A stretch of 64,000 nucleotides of DNA, taken from Symbiodinium sp. CCMP2592. Its lineage: Eukaryota > Sar > Dinophyceae > Suessiales > Symbiodiniaceae. Positions 53,490-64,000 of this stretch are shown here, in pieces. The position numbers and the translations under genes are program-made. The notes beneath the pieces are model-generated. The model saw only the letters and a program-made list of their open reading frames with translations, did no database searches and had not been told where the DNA came from. Each line of letters begins with the position of its first letter. The first letter of the stretch is position 1. The stretch covers positions 1,824,881-1,888,880 of the forward strand of contig CAJNDT010002001.1 of NCBI GenBank assembly GCA_905221615.1, read 5' to 3'.

Positions 53490-54563
53490 CAAAGCTAGGT
53501 GCTTGGCCGCAACAGAACGCCTTCGGGACCGATTAAAGCAGCGGGCAGCTGAGACGTTGCTCTGCTGAGCGATAAGGAGCATCCTCAGATCCTCACCACC
53601 ACAGTCGCAGACTTCCACTCTATCAATCATTTGTTCGATCAGCCGACAAATCTATCTCTCAATCACGGAAGCAAGGCAGCAGGCATTTTCATTGTCATCG
53701 TCATAACCATCGTCATCTATAGTCTTGAGTCATGCTGATAGCCGCTTGCCCTGTTGCAAGTATCACGCCGAATGTTGTGCAGTTTCCTTATGCAAAGAAT
53801 CACGTCATCCAAACCGCTTCTGTGGTGGGCAAGGCATTCAGCCTCGTTGTTTCGGATACGGAGACTGTATGATGCTGGGATTTGAGAGCGGATGCTTTTA
53901 GGCTCTTGACTTCCCGCGCCATGTTTCCATCAGTAAAGCTTCCCTCCGACCTCTCCTAGCTGCGGGCATGTTCGGTGTAAAGCCCGGAAAGACTTGCGCT
54001 TTCACAATGATGATTCAGTGACGGCCCTGGGTTGATTCCGATTCCCTACACCCTAAGCCCTTTACCCCAAACCCTGGCTGTGAACAGTCCTGCCCAACAC
54101 CCACCAATGACACCCAAGATTGTTATGATTATTCTTATTGGAAAAGCCTCAAAACACCTGCTGCTCAAAGCGGGAAACTGCCTCCTCTTGGACCTTTTTG
54201 GCCTCAGAAACCTTTGAACACTATAGCAGAATTCCTTCAAACCTGAAACCCTAAGCTCAAGATGGCCTAGAGACTATGCGACCATAGGGCTTAAGGGGCT
54301 TGGAGCTTCGGTGCTTCTGGGTCTCATGGTCGAGGTTCTGCCGGGCTGAGGGTATTGAGGCATGTAGCTGGGGAAGCTGCCACAGAGAGAGAGAGAGTTG
54401 TCTTAGTATCTGGATGGCGATAGGGGTGCTCAGCCCGATTTATTTGGCCTGGATGGAGTTCCGTCGCCTAGTGGAGAGCCTTGGTCAAGAAGACTGAGGT
54501 GAGCCGAGGGTATGCACGCTTCCACTCTTGCCACCCGCAACTGTCGGGGGCGCACTAGCGCGC

Positions 54564-54640
54564 GGCGTAGGGGGACTTGCCCCTACGCCATAGCCCTGGC
54601 GAAAGAAAGAGAGAGAGAGAGAGAGACAGAGAGAGAGCCT
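54564..54640. other. Hairpin element, copy 2
   Basis: GGCGTAGGGG pairs with CCCCTACGCC (10 bp) around GACTTG, then ATAGCCCTGGCGAAAGAAAG and (GA)n. Preceded by GGGCGCACTAGCGCGC, another short self-complementary patch. Homologous to 25709-25760. Confidence 0.6.
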
Positions 54641-55244
54641 AAGTAACCCTGGCCAAAGCCTGACCTTCTCCAACAGGCGCGAGGGATCAGGAAGGACTGG
54701 CGAAAGGAGCCGACGACATTTAGCGCTGAGGGTTGGACTTACTCTGGTGTCGGAAGGGATTGAGCATAAGGTCGGGCATTTGGGGGCTTGATTCTCAGCT
54801 AGGGATCTGGAGCTGAGGAGCACCTTTAACGTCAGAAACGAAAGCACATGGCCCTCAATCTGAAAGCCAAGGCCAGCAGCTTGGTCAAAGCCCTGCCATC
54901 CCACACCTTGATCTGGACGATGGCTACTGTCTTGAAGTGAGACCCTGTTTTCCGTATTGGACAGTCGAAGCCGAACCACAACAACAGTCCTCCGCCTGAA
55001 TGAACATGTTGAACCGTTGGAACCCAACACCCGAAGCAGGACCCGTTCGGTACCCGACGCTTCGTCGATGGTAAACTGGCAGGACAGCTCCTGTAAACTG
55101 CAGAGTGCAGCAGCCAGGTGTTACGGAGGGCAGCGGTTCGGCGTAAGTCTCAACCCGCAATTGAAAAAAACACTTTAAGTCGGGATTGATGCGTCTGTCA
55201 TGTCTAAGTGTGTGCGCGTGGGGCGGGAAGGGGAGGGGGGGCTG

Positions 55245-55428
55245 GTTTCGCTTCGACTCGGCAGAAGGGACATTTCGGAAATGGACGGGACTGCGTTTGA
55301 GTCGGCCCGGGGATGTGATTGCTGCTGCAGACTTCTGCCGCAACAACTGTAACCACAGCAACAAAGTGGTGATGGCGCGACCGAGTATGAGTATGATCTT
55401 GCTGGGTGACAGCACACAACCCAGACAC
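55245..55428 (+). CDS. Candidate C-terminal exon, about 61 codons
   Basis: Reads WFRFDSAEGTFRKWTGLRLS, RPGDVIAAADFCRNNCNHSN, KVVMARPSMSMILLGDSTQP, RH, stop TGA. Diverse composition and the antisense frame is much poorer (His/Pro-rich). CTTGCTGG/GTGACA may be a donor. Confidence 0.48.
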
Positions 55429-55492
55429 TGAAAAGACTCAATCGACTCTTCAGTCCTGGTTTGTTGTCCTCCCGTGTTGTTGTTCTTTAGAC

Positions 55493-55742
55493 TCACGCTT
55501 CCGAGGACCGTTGTGTCACCCGTTTGATGCCATGGGGCGTGCTACGTTTGGAATGTGTCAAAGTCACAGTCTTCCAGCAGGATTGCGATTGGGCATTTAG
55601 TATCTCGAGCTTATTTTCCATTCCCAAGTGGAGACGCAGGACAGACTCCAATACTTTGTCGAGCAGATCTAGACTCATGTGGAGAATGGTCTGTCATACG
55701 TTTGTTGCTTTCACAATCACTGTTCAGAGAGTGCACAGATGA
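55493..55742. CDS. Island open on both strands
   Basis: Minus: MSLDLLDKVLESVLRLHLGM, ENKLEILNAQSQSCWKTVTL. Plus: GVLRLECVKVTVFQQDCDWA, FSISSLFSIPKWRRRTDSN. Minus has the better helix-like composition. Not resolvable by eye. Confidence 0.32.
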
Positions 55743-56345
55743 TGGGGCATCGGACTCCATGCTCAGCTCCCAACAACTTGCTTAGCCAGTTGCTGTCCTC
55801 ATTCTAATTACCTGGACTTTTCACAGGGATCAGGTAGACTCGACTCAGGCACTAAATATGCTGGCTTTGGTGATGCGCCGGAGTTCTTTCTCCTGCAGAA
55901 CGTATAATCTAGTTCACACCCCATGCTGATCACATCAATTAGGCCCCAGTTCCCAGGCCCCAGCCCTAATAGTGAACCCGGGACCTTACATCTTTTTCCC
56001 TCAGCAAGTAAACCCCACGCTTCCCAAGCTCCACTCCTGGCACACCAAGCCTTCCATAAAGGAGCGTATCGAGCTCCGGCACAAGGAGGCTGAGGCCTTT
56101 TTTGGAACATGGGGGTAGGGGGATGCCAGAATCTGAGGTGGGGAGGGCCTCTACCATAAGGGCTGGCGAGTTAGAACAAGGGTCCTGAGATGCATGGGCA
56201 CCTGTACTTTGTAAAGTTCTACTTCCGCCACTCATCTGGCCACTACGGCACTTACGCCACTGCTACTACCAGGACGGCGGCGGCGCTTGGAATTCTCCTG
56301 TAGGCCGAAACTCAAAACCCCCGTCCCTATGGGCCCTACCCACCC

Positions 56346-56414
56346 GAACAGGAGCAGCAGGTCCACGAAAGAGAGGAGAAGCAGCGGACTGCTGAGAGGA
56401 CCGTGCAACGGGCT
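56346..56414 (+). CDS. Candidate exon, coiled-coil type
   Basis: Reads EQEQQVHEREEKQRTAERTV then QRA; both CCGAACAG and GCAGCAG precede suitable positions. Glu/Gln/Arg heptads like the first 12 kb. Confidence 0.47.
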
Positions 56415-56639
56415 TTTCCGCTTTGGGAGTCTTGCGGGTTCAGGAGGCCTATGGGGCTTGCGGCCTTGCGGGGTTTCCCCAAGTTATCCGGAGAGTATGC
56501 TTGGAGTGACCATGTGTGTTGAGGTTGGGCTGCATCGGGTCCTGGTGGCGAAACGAGTACCAAATTCTCAGGCCCTATACTAACGCCCTAGAGCCGCAAA
56601 CCTCAAACGGAAGTCTTGAATTGCCGGGTGTCTACACAG

Positions 56640-56798
56640 GTGTCGGAACTCAGCATGGCCAAGCAAGTTGTACCACAGACAGATGGTGAAGTGGGATTCT
56701 TCCAGACAGAACGCTGCAAAGATTCCGAAGGGATCACCCCAATTCTGACAAAGTCTGGCATGAAATGCCGAAAGACAACAAACGAACAGACAGTTTAA
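56640..56798 (+). CDS. Candidate terminal exon, 52 codons
   Basis: After GTGTCTACACAG reads VSELSMAKQVVPQTDGEVGF, FQTERCKDSEGITPILTKSG, MKCRKTTNEQTV and TAA. Good acceptor, balanced composition and a natural stop. Confidence 0.48.
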   Translation: MSELSMAKQVVPQTDGEVGFFQTERCKDSEGITPILTKSGMKCRKTTNEQTV

Positions 56799-56943
56799 TG
56801 CTGTGTTTAGATGCAGACATGCCATCCGGTACCACGGTCATATACAGCAGGCGGCCGGTCATCGCTGCTAAAGCCGCCTAGTTTCCATGAACATGTGAAC
56901 ATGGAATCGTCAATCTATATCGCCTCGGAGCCTCCACATCCAG

Positions 56944-57031
56944 GAGCACCAAGCGCAACGATGCCCTCAAACGTGTCATGGAGCGCACTTGGGATGCAGC
57001 GAGACGACCGCCGCGAGTGCTTCAAAAACAG
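56944..57031 (+). CDS. Candidate exon, basic helix
   Basis: After CCACATCCAG reads STKRNDALKRVMERTWDAAR, RPPRVLQK, border AAAAACAG/GGGGG. A second + frame (GMQRDDRRECFKNRGG) is open but less convincing. Confidence 0.43.
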
Positions 57032-57120
57032 GGGGGGCTCTGGATTTGATCGTCCCGCGTCTTTACTTCAACCCCAAGGAAACTACTAGTCTCGTGAAGT
57101 TCCGGTTGCTCATTGGCTCA

Positions 57121-57306
57121 TGCATGAGATTTAATGTCAATTCTGTGCCGGTGCGGGAGAGCAGACGAAGCCGCCGAGAGCCCAAACTCGCGTCGAGACT
57201 GGTTGAGGTGCGAGGCTCCAGCTCGCAGAGTCTTTCAAAACTCAGAGCTCAACTGAACCGAGGAACCCCCCGAACTCATGCTAAGCCCACTCTGCATCCA
57301 CCAACC
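57121..57306 (+). CDS. Candidate exon, Arg/Ser-rich
   Basis: Frame reads VRESRRSRREPKLASRLVEV, RGSSSQSLSKLRAQLNRG. GCCG/GTGCGG near 57150 could be a border. Ends at TGA 57307. Confidence 0.33.
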
Positions 57307-57309
57307 TGA

Positions 57310-59660
57310 GCTGCAAACTACAGGCCAGCAGCAGTACAGAAGCAGTAAATCCAAGTCCGAGCGCTTGGGCAGAGGCCGCGAACAGCGTCAAGCAGATGCC
57401 GTGGCACTGGGCTCCGAGGCTTGCGAAGGATGAGCAGTTGCTATAGGCTCTTACTTGCGATGCTTCTAGATTGATTTCGCACTTTGTTCTTTCGGACCTG
57501 AGTCTCAAGAGACTGTACGGCTTGGGGAAACTTGATCGTAGAGGCACGCATATGAATAGCTCACAGTTGTGTTCTTATTGTCCATGCCTGGTTATGCAAC
57601 TAGACTCAGTAGACGTTGTCATTAGCATGCATTGCAAACCTAAGCATGATAGCAGATAGCAGCACATAGCAGCACCATGAAAGTATGTATACATATCGTA
57701 TACAACTGCGAAACCGATGCATCATTGTCTCTGCAGGTTAAACAGACCGGCATTAAGAAGGCCAATGATGATGACGCCAGCCGGAAACACAATCACATCA
57801 CATGATCTAGCATGATCTGTAGAAGCATATTTCCCTAAAATCAGAATGTGCAAGGGCACAAACCGTAAGGACACTGTAGAATGCAACGACTGAATACTGT
57901 ACTACTGGAAAAAGCCCTACCGTCAATGTTCCACTCGCAATCTTTACACATAGCAGATACCGTCAACCCACAATCCCACGCCGCCTAATCGCTTGCAACT
58001 TGTTGCTGGTGCCCTCCGAAGGCGTAGCTGTTCATGGCATTTCGGCTGCTGGCTCAGCACCTGGCCTGTGGGCTCAGAGTTTCTTCGAGTCCCAGCAGCC
58101 AAGGGCCTAACGAGCGGCAGACGAAGTTTCTGGTGCTTTGAATTTTTAGCTGGTAGCTGCGGGGGTAAGGAGTGTCTGGCGTTTGAAGATGGAGCAGTCT
58201 AGGTCTGTGATTCAGATGTTGTACATGGGTTGCAGGGTTCTTGTTGGGGCTTGCGGTGTCTTTTGCTTTTATTCTGTTGCCGACCGTCAGGGTTGAGGCT
58301 CTGCCTGGGCTTATGGTGCCTTTGCAGGGCGTTGTGAGGTTTCGAACAGTGCTTTGGGGATTTAGTTTTCAGATTTCAGACCAGCCCTTGTGTTTTTTGC
58401 ATTGTGCGTCGGGATCGGGATTTCAATCTCTCGGAAGTTCAACGCGTTCGGTTTGGGAGGGGGAGTGGGGGGGGCGTTTCTGGGCTTCATGGGATCCTCG
58501 AATGTCTGAACCTGAAGGATTTACAGGGCACCCACTCATGTACGAACTCATTGCCCATACCCCCTGGCCACGGCAGCTTTCGGCCCAAAGCCCTTGCCTG
58601 GCCACTGGCTTCGTGAAGCCTTGGGAGGTGCCGGGTGGCACAGGGGTCGGTCCCACAGCGTGTGGTTTCAACTGCCTTGGGCTTAGCCGGCTTTCGTTAG
58701 GACTTTAGCAATGAGAATCTTATAACTATAGTGAGGGAACGCGACAAGTACTTGGTCTAGTCACCGGATGTTCCATCGGCAGTGGAAGAGAGATTGAGCT
58801 TGAGATTTTTGTCGCTTCAAGCTTGAAGAGGTTCGGAAGCTTGGGATATTCGGGTTTTGCACCTTTGGGCATTAGTAGTTTGTGGTTTTGGGACATGTAT
58901 GCATAAAGGTGCCGTACCCTTGGGCCAAAATGCCAATCTTTCAAGTCGAGGCTCAGACATGGCCGCAGGGATCCCGCCGCTCGTAGTGTTTGATCCTGGG
59001 CCCCACAGCCTTAGCATTGGCATCATGTAGCTCTCTGAACGATGCACCGCTTCGACTCCGCAACAAGGGACCTTGCTACTGTCGCGATCCTTCTTGTCAT
59101 ACTGACTAAGGCTGGCTGCATAAGTAAGAGCAGAGGGGAGAGTCTGAACCACGCAAAAGCTTGGAGGCCAAGGAGTAAGGGTTTGCGGGCAGCTCCCCAA
59201 GGCCCTTCGGTTAAGTGTGTCTGTGCAAGTACTTGTGGCATCGGCATAAGCACGCGACAGCTAGTCCAACTGTTTGCACATGAAGCATTTCGGGTGGTTG
59301 CCGCTTGTGGTTCGCGCAAATCCATGGAACCGCGATTGGCAAAGTAGAACAATGCTGACTTTCAAAGGCTAACACTGCTTCTCGCACTTATGGCCCAGGT
59401 GCTGAATCCCTGAGCCCTCAACCGTAGACCCTGAACCCTCAGTCAGAGTCTTCTGAAGCGCACGTGTTTTGCAAGATGCTGTGCTAGCGGCAACCTCTCC
59501 GAAACAATCGCACATAGCCAAGCCAAGCTGTGCCCAAGTCTTGCAAAAAATGTAAAAACCTAAAGGCGCGAATCCCGCCAAAAGCCCAATTAGGCTAGCT
59601 TGATATTGGGGCCGTCATGCTTGAGCCAAACCCATATGTATGCCCAGCTGCCTCCTTACC
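57310..59660. other. Mostly unassigned; one minus-strand candidate
   Basis: TTTAGG/GGGTTT-like words recur at 58220-58500 and 58800-58870. Minus 58990-59110 reads LTYAASLSQYDKKDRDSSK with AGCAAG/GTCCC at its end, a possible exon. Short AGCA and CATGAT repeats lie at 57640-57820. Confidence 0.3.
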
Positions 59661-59670
59661 CTCTCGAAAG

Positions 59671-59766
59671 ATTTCTTTGATAGCGGACGAGGCCCATGTA
59701 CTACTCACGGACCTGGTTGCTGGCGCTGCAGGCGGTGTTGCCGTGCGCGCAATGGCGGCTTGGCAG
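59671..59766 (+). CDS. Candidate exon
   Basis: After CTCTCGAAAG reads ISLIADEAHVLLTDLVAGAA, GGVAVRAMAAWQ, border TTGGCAG. 32 codons, hydrophobic and Ala-rich. Followed by a poly-G run at 59798-59823. Confidence 0.43.
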
Positions 59767-59983
59767 TGGCTAATTACGTTTCGGATTCAGGTTCTTTGGG
59801 GGGGGGTGGGGGGGGGGGGGGGGAAATAGTGGTTGAGAGACTTGCGACGCGTGGAGGTGCTCCGACAGTAGAATTTTGTAGGAGGAATCGTAACAAAGGA
59901 CCAAAACCTTCGAAATCGGTTTAGGCTACATATCACCTGTTTTCGAAGACCTGAACTCCAAACCCTTAACCCTTCACCGGTAG

Positions 59984-60159
59984 AAGACTATGCCGTGCAG
60001 CAAGAGCCAAGGCTAGCTCCGGAAGGTCTCGGCTGGCAGAAGTGGCCTTGGCATGGCTTGCGGAATGGATCTCTGAGATTCCCGAACCTGCTTAGTGAGG
60101 AATACGTACTTTGGGATGATGCCAAGGATCCTTCGGTCTATAGATTGAGGTCAATTCCT
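59984..60159 (+). CDS. Candidate exon, 58 codons
   Basis: After TTCACCGGTAG reads DYAVQQEPRLAPEGLGWQKW, PWHGLRNGSLRFPNLLSEEY, VLWDDAKDPSVYRLRSIP, TAG. Rich in Trp/Tyr and acidic residues, one of the clearest protein readings. GATGCCAAG/GATCC may be the real end, which would be a GA donor as reported in dinoflagellates. Confidence 0.5.
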
Positions 60160-60226
60160 TAGCTCAGGTGCTTCAAAGTCTCTGGATCTGAGCCTTGGGA
60201 CCTTCTAGGGACGAAGGCCTCAACAG

Positions 60227-60442
60227 TGGGCAGAGTCTAACAAGCGGACAAGCCAGGATGGACAGCGTGCCCCCATGGAAGCCCCACACAGGGAGCTCCA
60301 TGTGCTGCATAGAGCAATGCAGGGATGTCGAGTGATAAACCCACCGAAAAACTCTCGTTGTGAATCGGGGTGCTTAGCAAGACGGGGATGTGATTCTGAG
60401 AGCACGGGGAAGTTTCGTGGTTTTGCAGGTTTCAGGTTCAGC
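60227..60442 (+). CDS. Candidate exon, up to 72 codons
   Basis: After GGCCTCAACAG reads WAESNKRTSQDGQRAPMEAP, HRELHVLHRAMQGCRVINPP, KNSRCESGCLARRGCDSEST, stop TGA 60443. The first 45 codons are best. The exon may end before the stop. Confidence 0.45.
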
Positions 60443-60616
60443 TGAATACTTCCAAACCGAAACAAGTCTGATGCCGAGTTCTGACGAATGCTGTGGGCTT
60501 CGAAGGCTGCAAGCTGAAGGCTTCTGCGAAATGCCAGTCCCTAAACCCTAGATCTCACAGCTCAACTCCCAAGTAAAGAACCCTTACAGTCCGAAACTAC
60601 GGTGTCCTGCACCCAG

Positions 60617-60690
60617 GTTGACTCAAAGACACCTCCCTCCTCACCCTCTGAGGCATCGCAGCCCCCTTGTCTGATGGCAGCATGCTGTTG
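60617..60690 (+). CDS. Candidate Ser/Pro-rich exon
   Basis: After CCTGCACCCAG reads VDSKTPPSSPSEASQPPCLM. A disordered linker is likely. The frame continues to 60718. Confidence 0.38.
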
Positions 60691-60719
60691 CAGCTCGGTT
60701 GCGTTTATGGTTAGAGTTT

Positions 60720-61950
60720 AGACATGTCCAGACCCGTCTGTACCCAATCATGTTCACTGGCAGCCTCCCTGCTATGATTGTCATGATCTTTCCTACAGGC
60801 CTTGTCGTACTTGTTGGTGCATTGTTCGCAGCGGGGTCTTAAGATCGACAGATTTGATTTCACAAACAGCACCGGTGTTTTGCGTACGCACTACAAACTT
60901 GCCAAGGTTGCAGCACGCTCAACGACGCGTAAGCCTCCAAGTAGGATTCAGATCGACGCAGCTTCAGTGTAGATTACGATGGTTAACCAGTTTGAGATTT
61001 AGTGCGGCTTGGGGCTGACGGACTACTTCGCGAGTTTGTCCTTAGATTCTGGCCTGTGCATCTTGTCGACGACATGTGACGGGTCTAGTGCACGGGTCTG
61101 AGTAACTCTGAGTACTTGAGGATTCTTAGCCACATAGCCCCTAGACTGACTGCAAATTCGAGGCTGACCTCATGGCATGATTTGCTATATCTGGCTCCTA
61201 TACCCTTTACCTGCAAGCCAGGATCGGTGGGCAGGCAGGAAGGCCTGGCATTTGTTTGAACGTGTTGCCAAATGATTGTGGCGGTTGAGGTTTGCGTTCC
61301 CGTCTGATGCGGTTGCACTGAATGTTGTTTACCGGTAGTTGGACTGCTCACATTTGGGGAGCTCTGGTGTGATATTGTGATGTCAACTTCGTATAACTTA
61401 TATGATTCGGAGTGGTTTGGGATTTCCTGTCTACATGGATTCACGAAATCCAGGTTCGGCTGGATCGGTCACGTGGCATAGAGTGACAGCATCCTTTGTC
61501 GTTGACGTACAGTGTCAACATGGACATGATTTTATATGGTGTTTCTAGCTATGCCTTTGCACCAGGACGCACTAGCCAATCGACATGCATCACCCGCTGG
61601 ACGTCCGTGAGATCTCTGAGTTGGATCAATAGACAGCCAGTCGATAGACGATAGAGGCTCCTGGGACCGTGCATCTTTGTGGACTCGTGACAAGGGATGA
61701 TGCACAGATCTTGGACACCCACCACCACATCACCACCCCGATCTGGGAAGCCGCTTCTTAAGGTCCCTGCCCGTGAAACAACCACTAAAAGGGAACCTTC
61801 GGTGTACAACCATCTTCTTTGACCGAACTTCTCCAACCGGCCGAGCTCCGGACCATCGCTGCCTAGGCCTAGGTATGGTAGAGTTAAGAAGGAGCATCTG
61901 AGCATCATTGAACCAAAACAAAAGGAACCACCTAAGCCAACGACTGGTGG
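60720..61950. other. No supported gene
   Basis: Frames on both strands without good borders. GGTTGAGGTTTGCG words near 61285. No RNA gene seen. Confidence 0.35.
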
Positions 61951-61954
61951 CCAG

Positions 61955-62037
61955 GCACGGTGGCGGCCATTTCGATTGCTTTAACTGCACCAGCGACGTG
62001 TGGCAATTTAGGCAGCCTGGGCATGAAGTCTGTACAG
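61955..62037 (+). CDS. Candidate exon with CFNC motif
   Basis: Acceptor CTGGTGGCCAG, donor GTTTGG after TGTACAG. Reads HGGGHFDCFNCTSDVWQFRQ, PGHEVCT. Three Cys and three His could bind metal. Other frames on both strands are open, hence moderate confidence. Confidence 0.42.
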
Positions 62038-62074
62038 GTTTGGGCTTCGGCAAGAGCTTATTGTGCGTGTAAAG

Positions 62075-62130
62075 CTTTTGTGATTTTGGGACTGTGCTCT
62101 TTGAAGCCTTTGGTCGAGTGCTCATTCAAG
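62075..62130 (+). CDS. Candidate exon
   Basis: After GTGTAAAG reads FCDFGTVLFEAFGRVLIQ, ending ATTCAAG. Short, hydrophobic and well balanced. Confidence 0.38.
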
Positions 62131-62685
62131 CCGTCCTTTTTGGCTGGCACTGAGCACACCCCAGGCCCCAAAGGCGTTCGCTGTCGTCTTTATGCCGGGG
62201 GCGCTTCTCTGTTGCTCAGGGGCTCCTCAAGCTCGAAACCTCAATGCTGCGATCGTTGTTCTTGATACGAGCGCTCCAGCGTTTACAACTTATTGTCGCT
62301 CTCTTGCCAAGCTTAGCATTCGATTCGCATGTGCATTCAAAGTGCGGCCTTAGGGACTTTAGGTGTATAGGCGTAGACAGTTGAGCGCTGGGTCGAAATC
62401 GTCCCTGCCGCACTCGATTTACTCCTCAGTACTAGCGGGATGAATCTCATGGCAAAGGTTTGTCTATATTGTCTTCCTGTTGCTACGATCACCTTCGTTT
62501 ATGAACATCATGTGTTGCCGCTGGATCATGAGTGGGCACAGGGAACATACTCTGCTTGATTGCATTATGGTGTTCGCAGTTATTTTTCAGTGTTGGCTCA
62601 AAAACCTTAAAGTGTAAAAACTGCTGAATCGGGACTTGGCGCTAAGTAAGAGGGCCAGACCAATTCGATAGCATCTGTAGTTCAG

Positions 62686-62736
62686 CGGCGGCACGAACGA
62701 CCCACACCCAACATTGCGGAGGCATCAGAAGGCCGA
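62686..62736 (+). CDS. Candidate exon, 17 codons
   Basis: After CTGTAGTTCAG reads RRHERPTPNIAEASEGR, then GTGGAT. AG/GT borders present. Confidence 0.4.
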
Positions 62737-63100
62737 GTGGATTGACCACTCCAAGGACAGTAGGTTTGGTTTTGTGGTGGGGTTTGGCAGCCAACCAAGG
62801 GCTTGCCGCTTCGAAGAGTCAAGCGTTGGACCCAAACCCTCAACTTCTAAATTTCCGTGCTTCCGAAAGCTCTGCACGGACAATTGGTCTGCCTTCTGAA
62901 AACGGATGTTGAGAATATTTGAATGTTTTTCCCCTAGACCCGATGAGCCTAGCAGGCAGTTCAGCATGTTGGAAGTTTGGATTTGCTCACGCCGAAACTG
63001 ATGGCTAGGGATCGCCGTCCTGCGTTTGTTTTTGGAGGTTAGCTCCACGTTTGCGCGTATTTCTTGGGTTTTTGAAGGGCTGCTGTAGTTAGTTGATAAG

Positions 63101-63511
63101 ATGTCTGAAGAAAGTCAACCTGTACCTTTCAGTAACTTGAAGGCCGTGAGCCCTGACATGCTGATCGGATGGCTTGAGGATTTGGTTAGGGCCGGGCCTT
63201 AGCCCAGGATGCACTTTGATCCTCAGATCCGGATCGGAGCCTCAGTCGCTGGATGTTGCATCAGGCTTGGGAGGTCCGGTGAAAAGGTGTTACTGGCTCG
63301 AAATGATGGTACGATGCGATATTCAAGTAATTCTCCGTTATTTCGTCCCGCATGCTACGATATGTACAAGTGGGTGCACGATGGCATGACGTCTGCTATT
63401 TTCTTCCAGCATCCTGCAGCTGAGAGGATGTCCCGTGGGATCCTCGTTGGGGCCACTCCGTTGTCACTCAGGCAGCCTCCCTGGGTTCAGGGTTTCGAAA
63501 CAATTTGTTGA
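63101..63511 (+). CDS. Frame interrupted by one TAG (pseudogene or two exons)
   Basis: ATG 63101 follows a stop at 63086 and reads MSEESQPVPFSNLKAVSPDM, LIGWLEDLVRAGP, then TAG 63200. The same frame continues MHFDPQIRIGASVAGCCIRL, GRSGEKVLLARNDGTMRYSS, CYDMYKWVHDGMTSAIFFQH to TGA 63509. GCCTTAGCCCAG before MHFDP is acceptor-like and GAAAAG/GTGTTA donor-like. Splicing the short gap would shift the frame, so either an exon lies between other partners or this is a broken gene. Confidence 0.42.
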
Positions 63512-63900
63512 AGTCCCTGTCCTCTGTGTTTGCTTAGGGGTATTTAGAAACATTTCCCTAAGAAACATCTAATATTCTAATTTTTGCTAGGGTTCTAAGT
63601 TCAGTATAGTTTATGAGTCATGGTAGCTGCTCTGGGGCTCTAGGGTGTACGTCGAAGTGACCCAAGCCGTCGACAAACCAACCAGTCCAGTACAAATTCG
63701 ACCTTGTGTCACCTCAGAACTTCGGAGAGGGGTGTCTGCGGTCCGAGAGTATGGGAAGGTTGTATATTCTGGAATATCGTTTTATGTACTCATGATGTCG
63801 ACAAAAATACAACTACGATGTGGCCAACCAACACGCTAACAACTAATTCATCAGGCAATATCAGCACTACCTTTGTCAGGTGTGGGGGGTTGGCTTCCAG

Positions 63901-64000
63901 CTCGGGCTGTCAAATGGGCAGAGTGGAGTGAGATGCGACAGCAACAGCGCGAAAGGTCACCGACCGTGATCCAGCATAGTGTCAACGTTCCGAGCCGTAA
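63901..64000 (+). CDS. Candidate exon, cut by the window end
   Basis: After TTGGCTTCCAG reads RAVKWAEWSEMRQQQRERSP, TVIQHSVNVPSR and is still open at base 64000. Gln/Arg/Glu-rich. Confidence 0.48.

Noticed and set aside
58241..58708. 155-codon + ORF
   Set aside because: Much of it is G-strand telomere-like sequence (GGGTTT/GGGGCTT words) giving Leu/Gly/Phe-rich protein without borders or domain.

Overview
This is eukaryotic nuclear DNA, most likely from a dinoflagellate. The support is: (i) an intact CCCH zinc-finger gene (8895-9509) of a style I associate with dinoflagellates, with HPYFCRRPC ahead of the finger; (ii) very large, repeat-filled non-coding spans around tiny exon-like islands; (iii) motifs related to TTTAGGG, the known dinoflagellate telomere repeat, scattered through the non-coding DNA; (iv) many long microsatellites; (v) no bacterial-style operons. 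No rRNA, tRNA, spliced-leader RNA or CRISPR was recognised.

The only long intact gene is a non-LTR retrotransposon at 18459-23399 (1646 codons, + strand). It has an APE-type endonuclease, a reverse transcriptase and C2H2/C2HC-like zinc fingers. Unusually, its C-terminus is a complete-looking ubiquitin-specific protease (C19/USP) with Cys box, QQD motif and His box. A (CTA)n array lies upstream and a (TAG)n array downstream.

1-17 kb: a chain of small exon-like islands, nearly all on the + strand and 27-200 bp long. Many are bounded by AG at the 5' side and read as coiled-coil, charged peptides (1312, 2246, 2944, 3586, 3734, 5585, 6087, 7398, 9667, 9850, 11429). From 12.0 to 14.0 kb the exons are longer. 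They sit among TTTAGGG-like degenerate repeats, a three-copy ~300 bp tandem repeat (9905-10812), microsatellites and MITE-like inverted repeats. The CCCH gene lies inside this chain.

24.5-42.5 kb: more isolated exon candidates (strongest 27050, 35792, 36491, 42002), some on the - strand, among GA, GAT, TA, TAG and poly-G arrays and dispersed repeats.

42.7-49.2 kb: a local gene duplication. Each copy has an upstream block and two phase-0 exons encoding an eight-cysteine, N-glycosylation-rich module, so there are four modules in all. The second copy carries about 1.8 kb of ACGT/poly-C low-complexity DNA in its upstream part.

49.2-64 kb: further exon islands, mostly +, becoming dense from 59.6 kb to the window end, where an exon runs off the edge.

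How many genes the islands belong to cannot be decided without transcripts. The exon calls rest on reading-frame composition and splice-like borders seen by eye, so most carry modest confidence. Several islands are open on both strands and are marked as strand-ambiguous.
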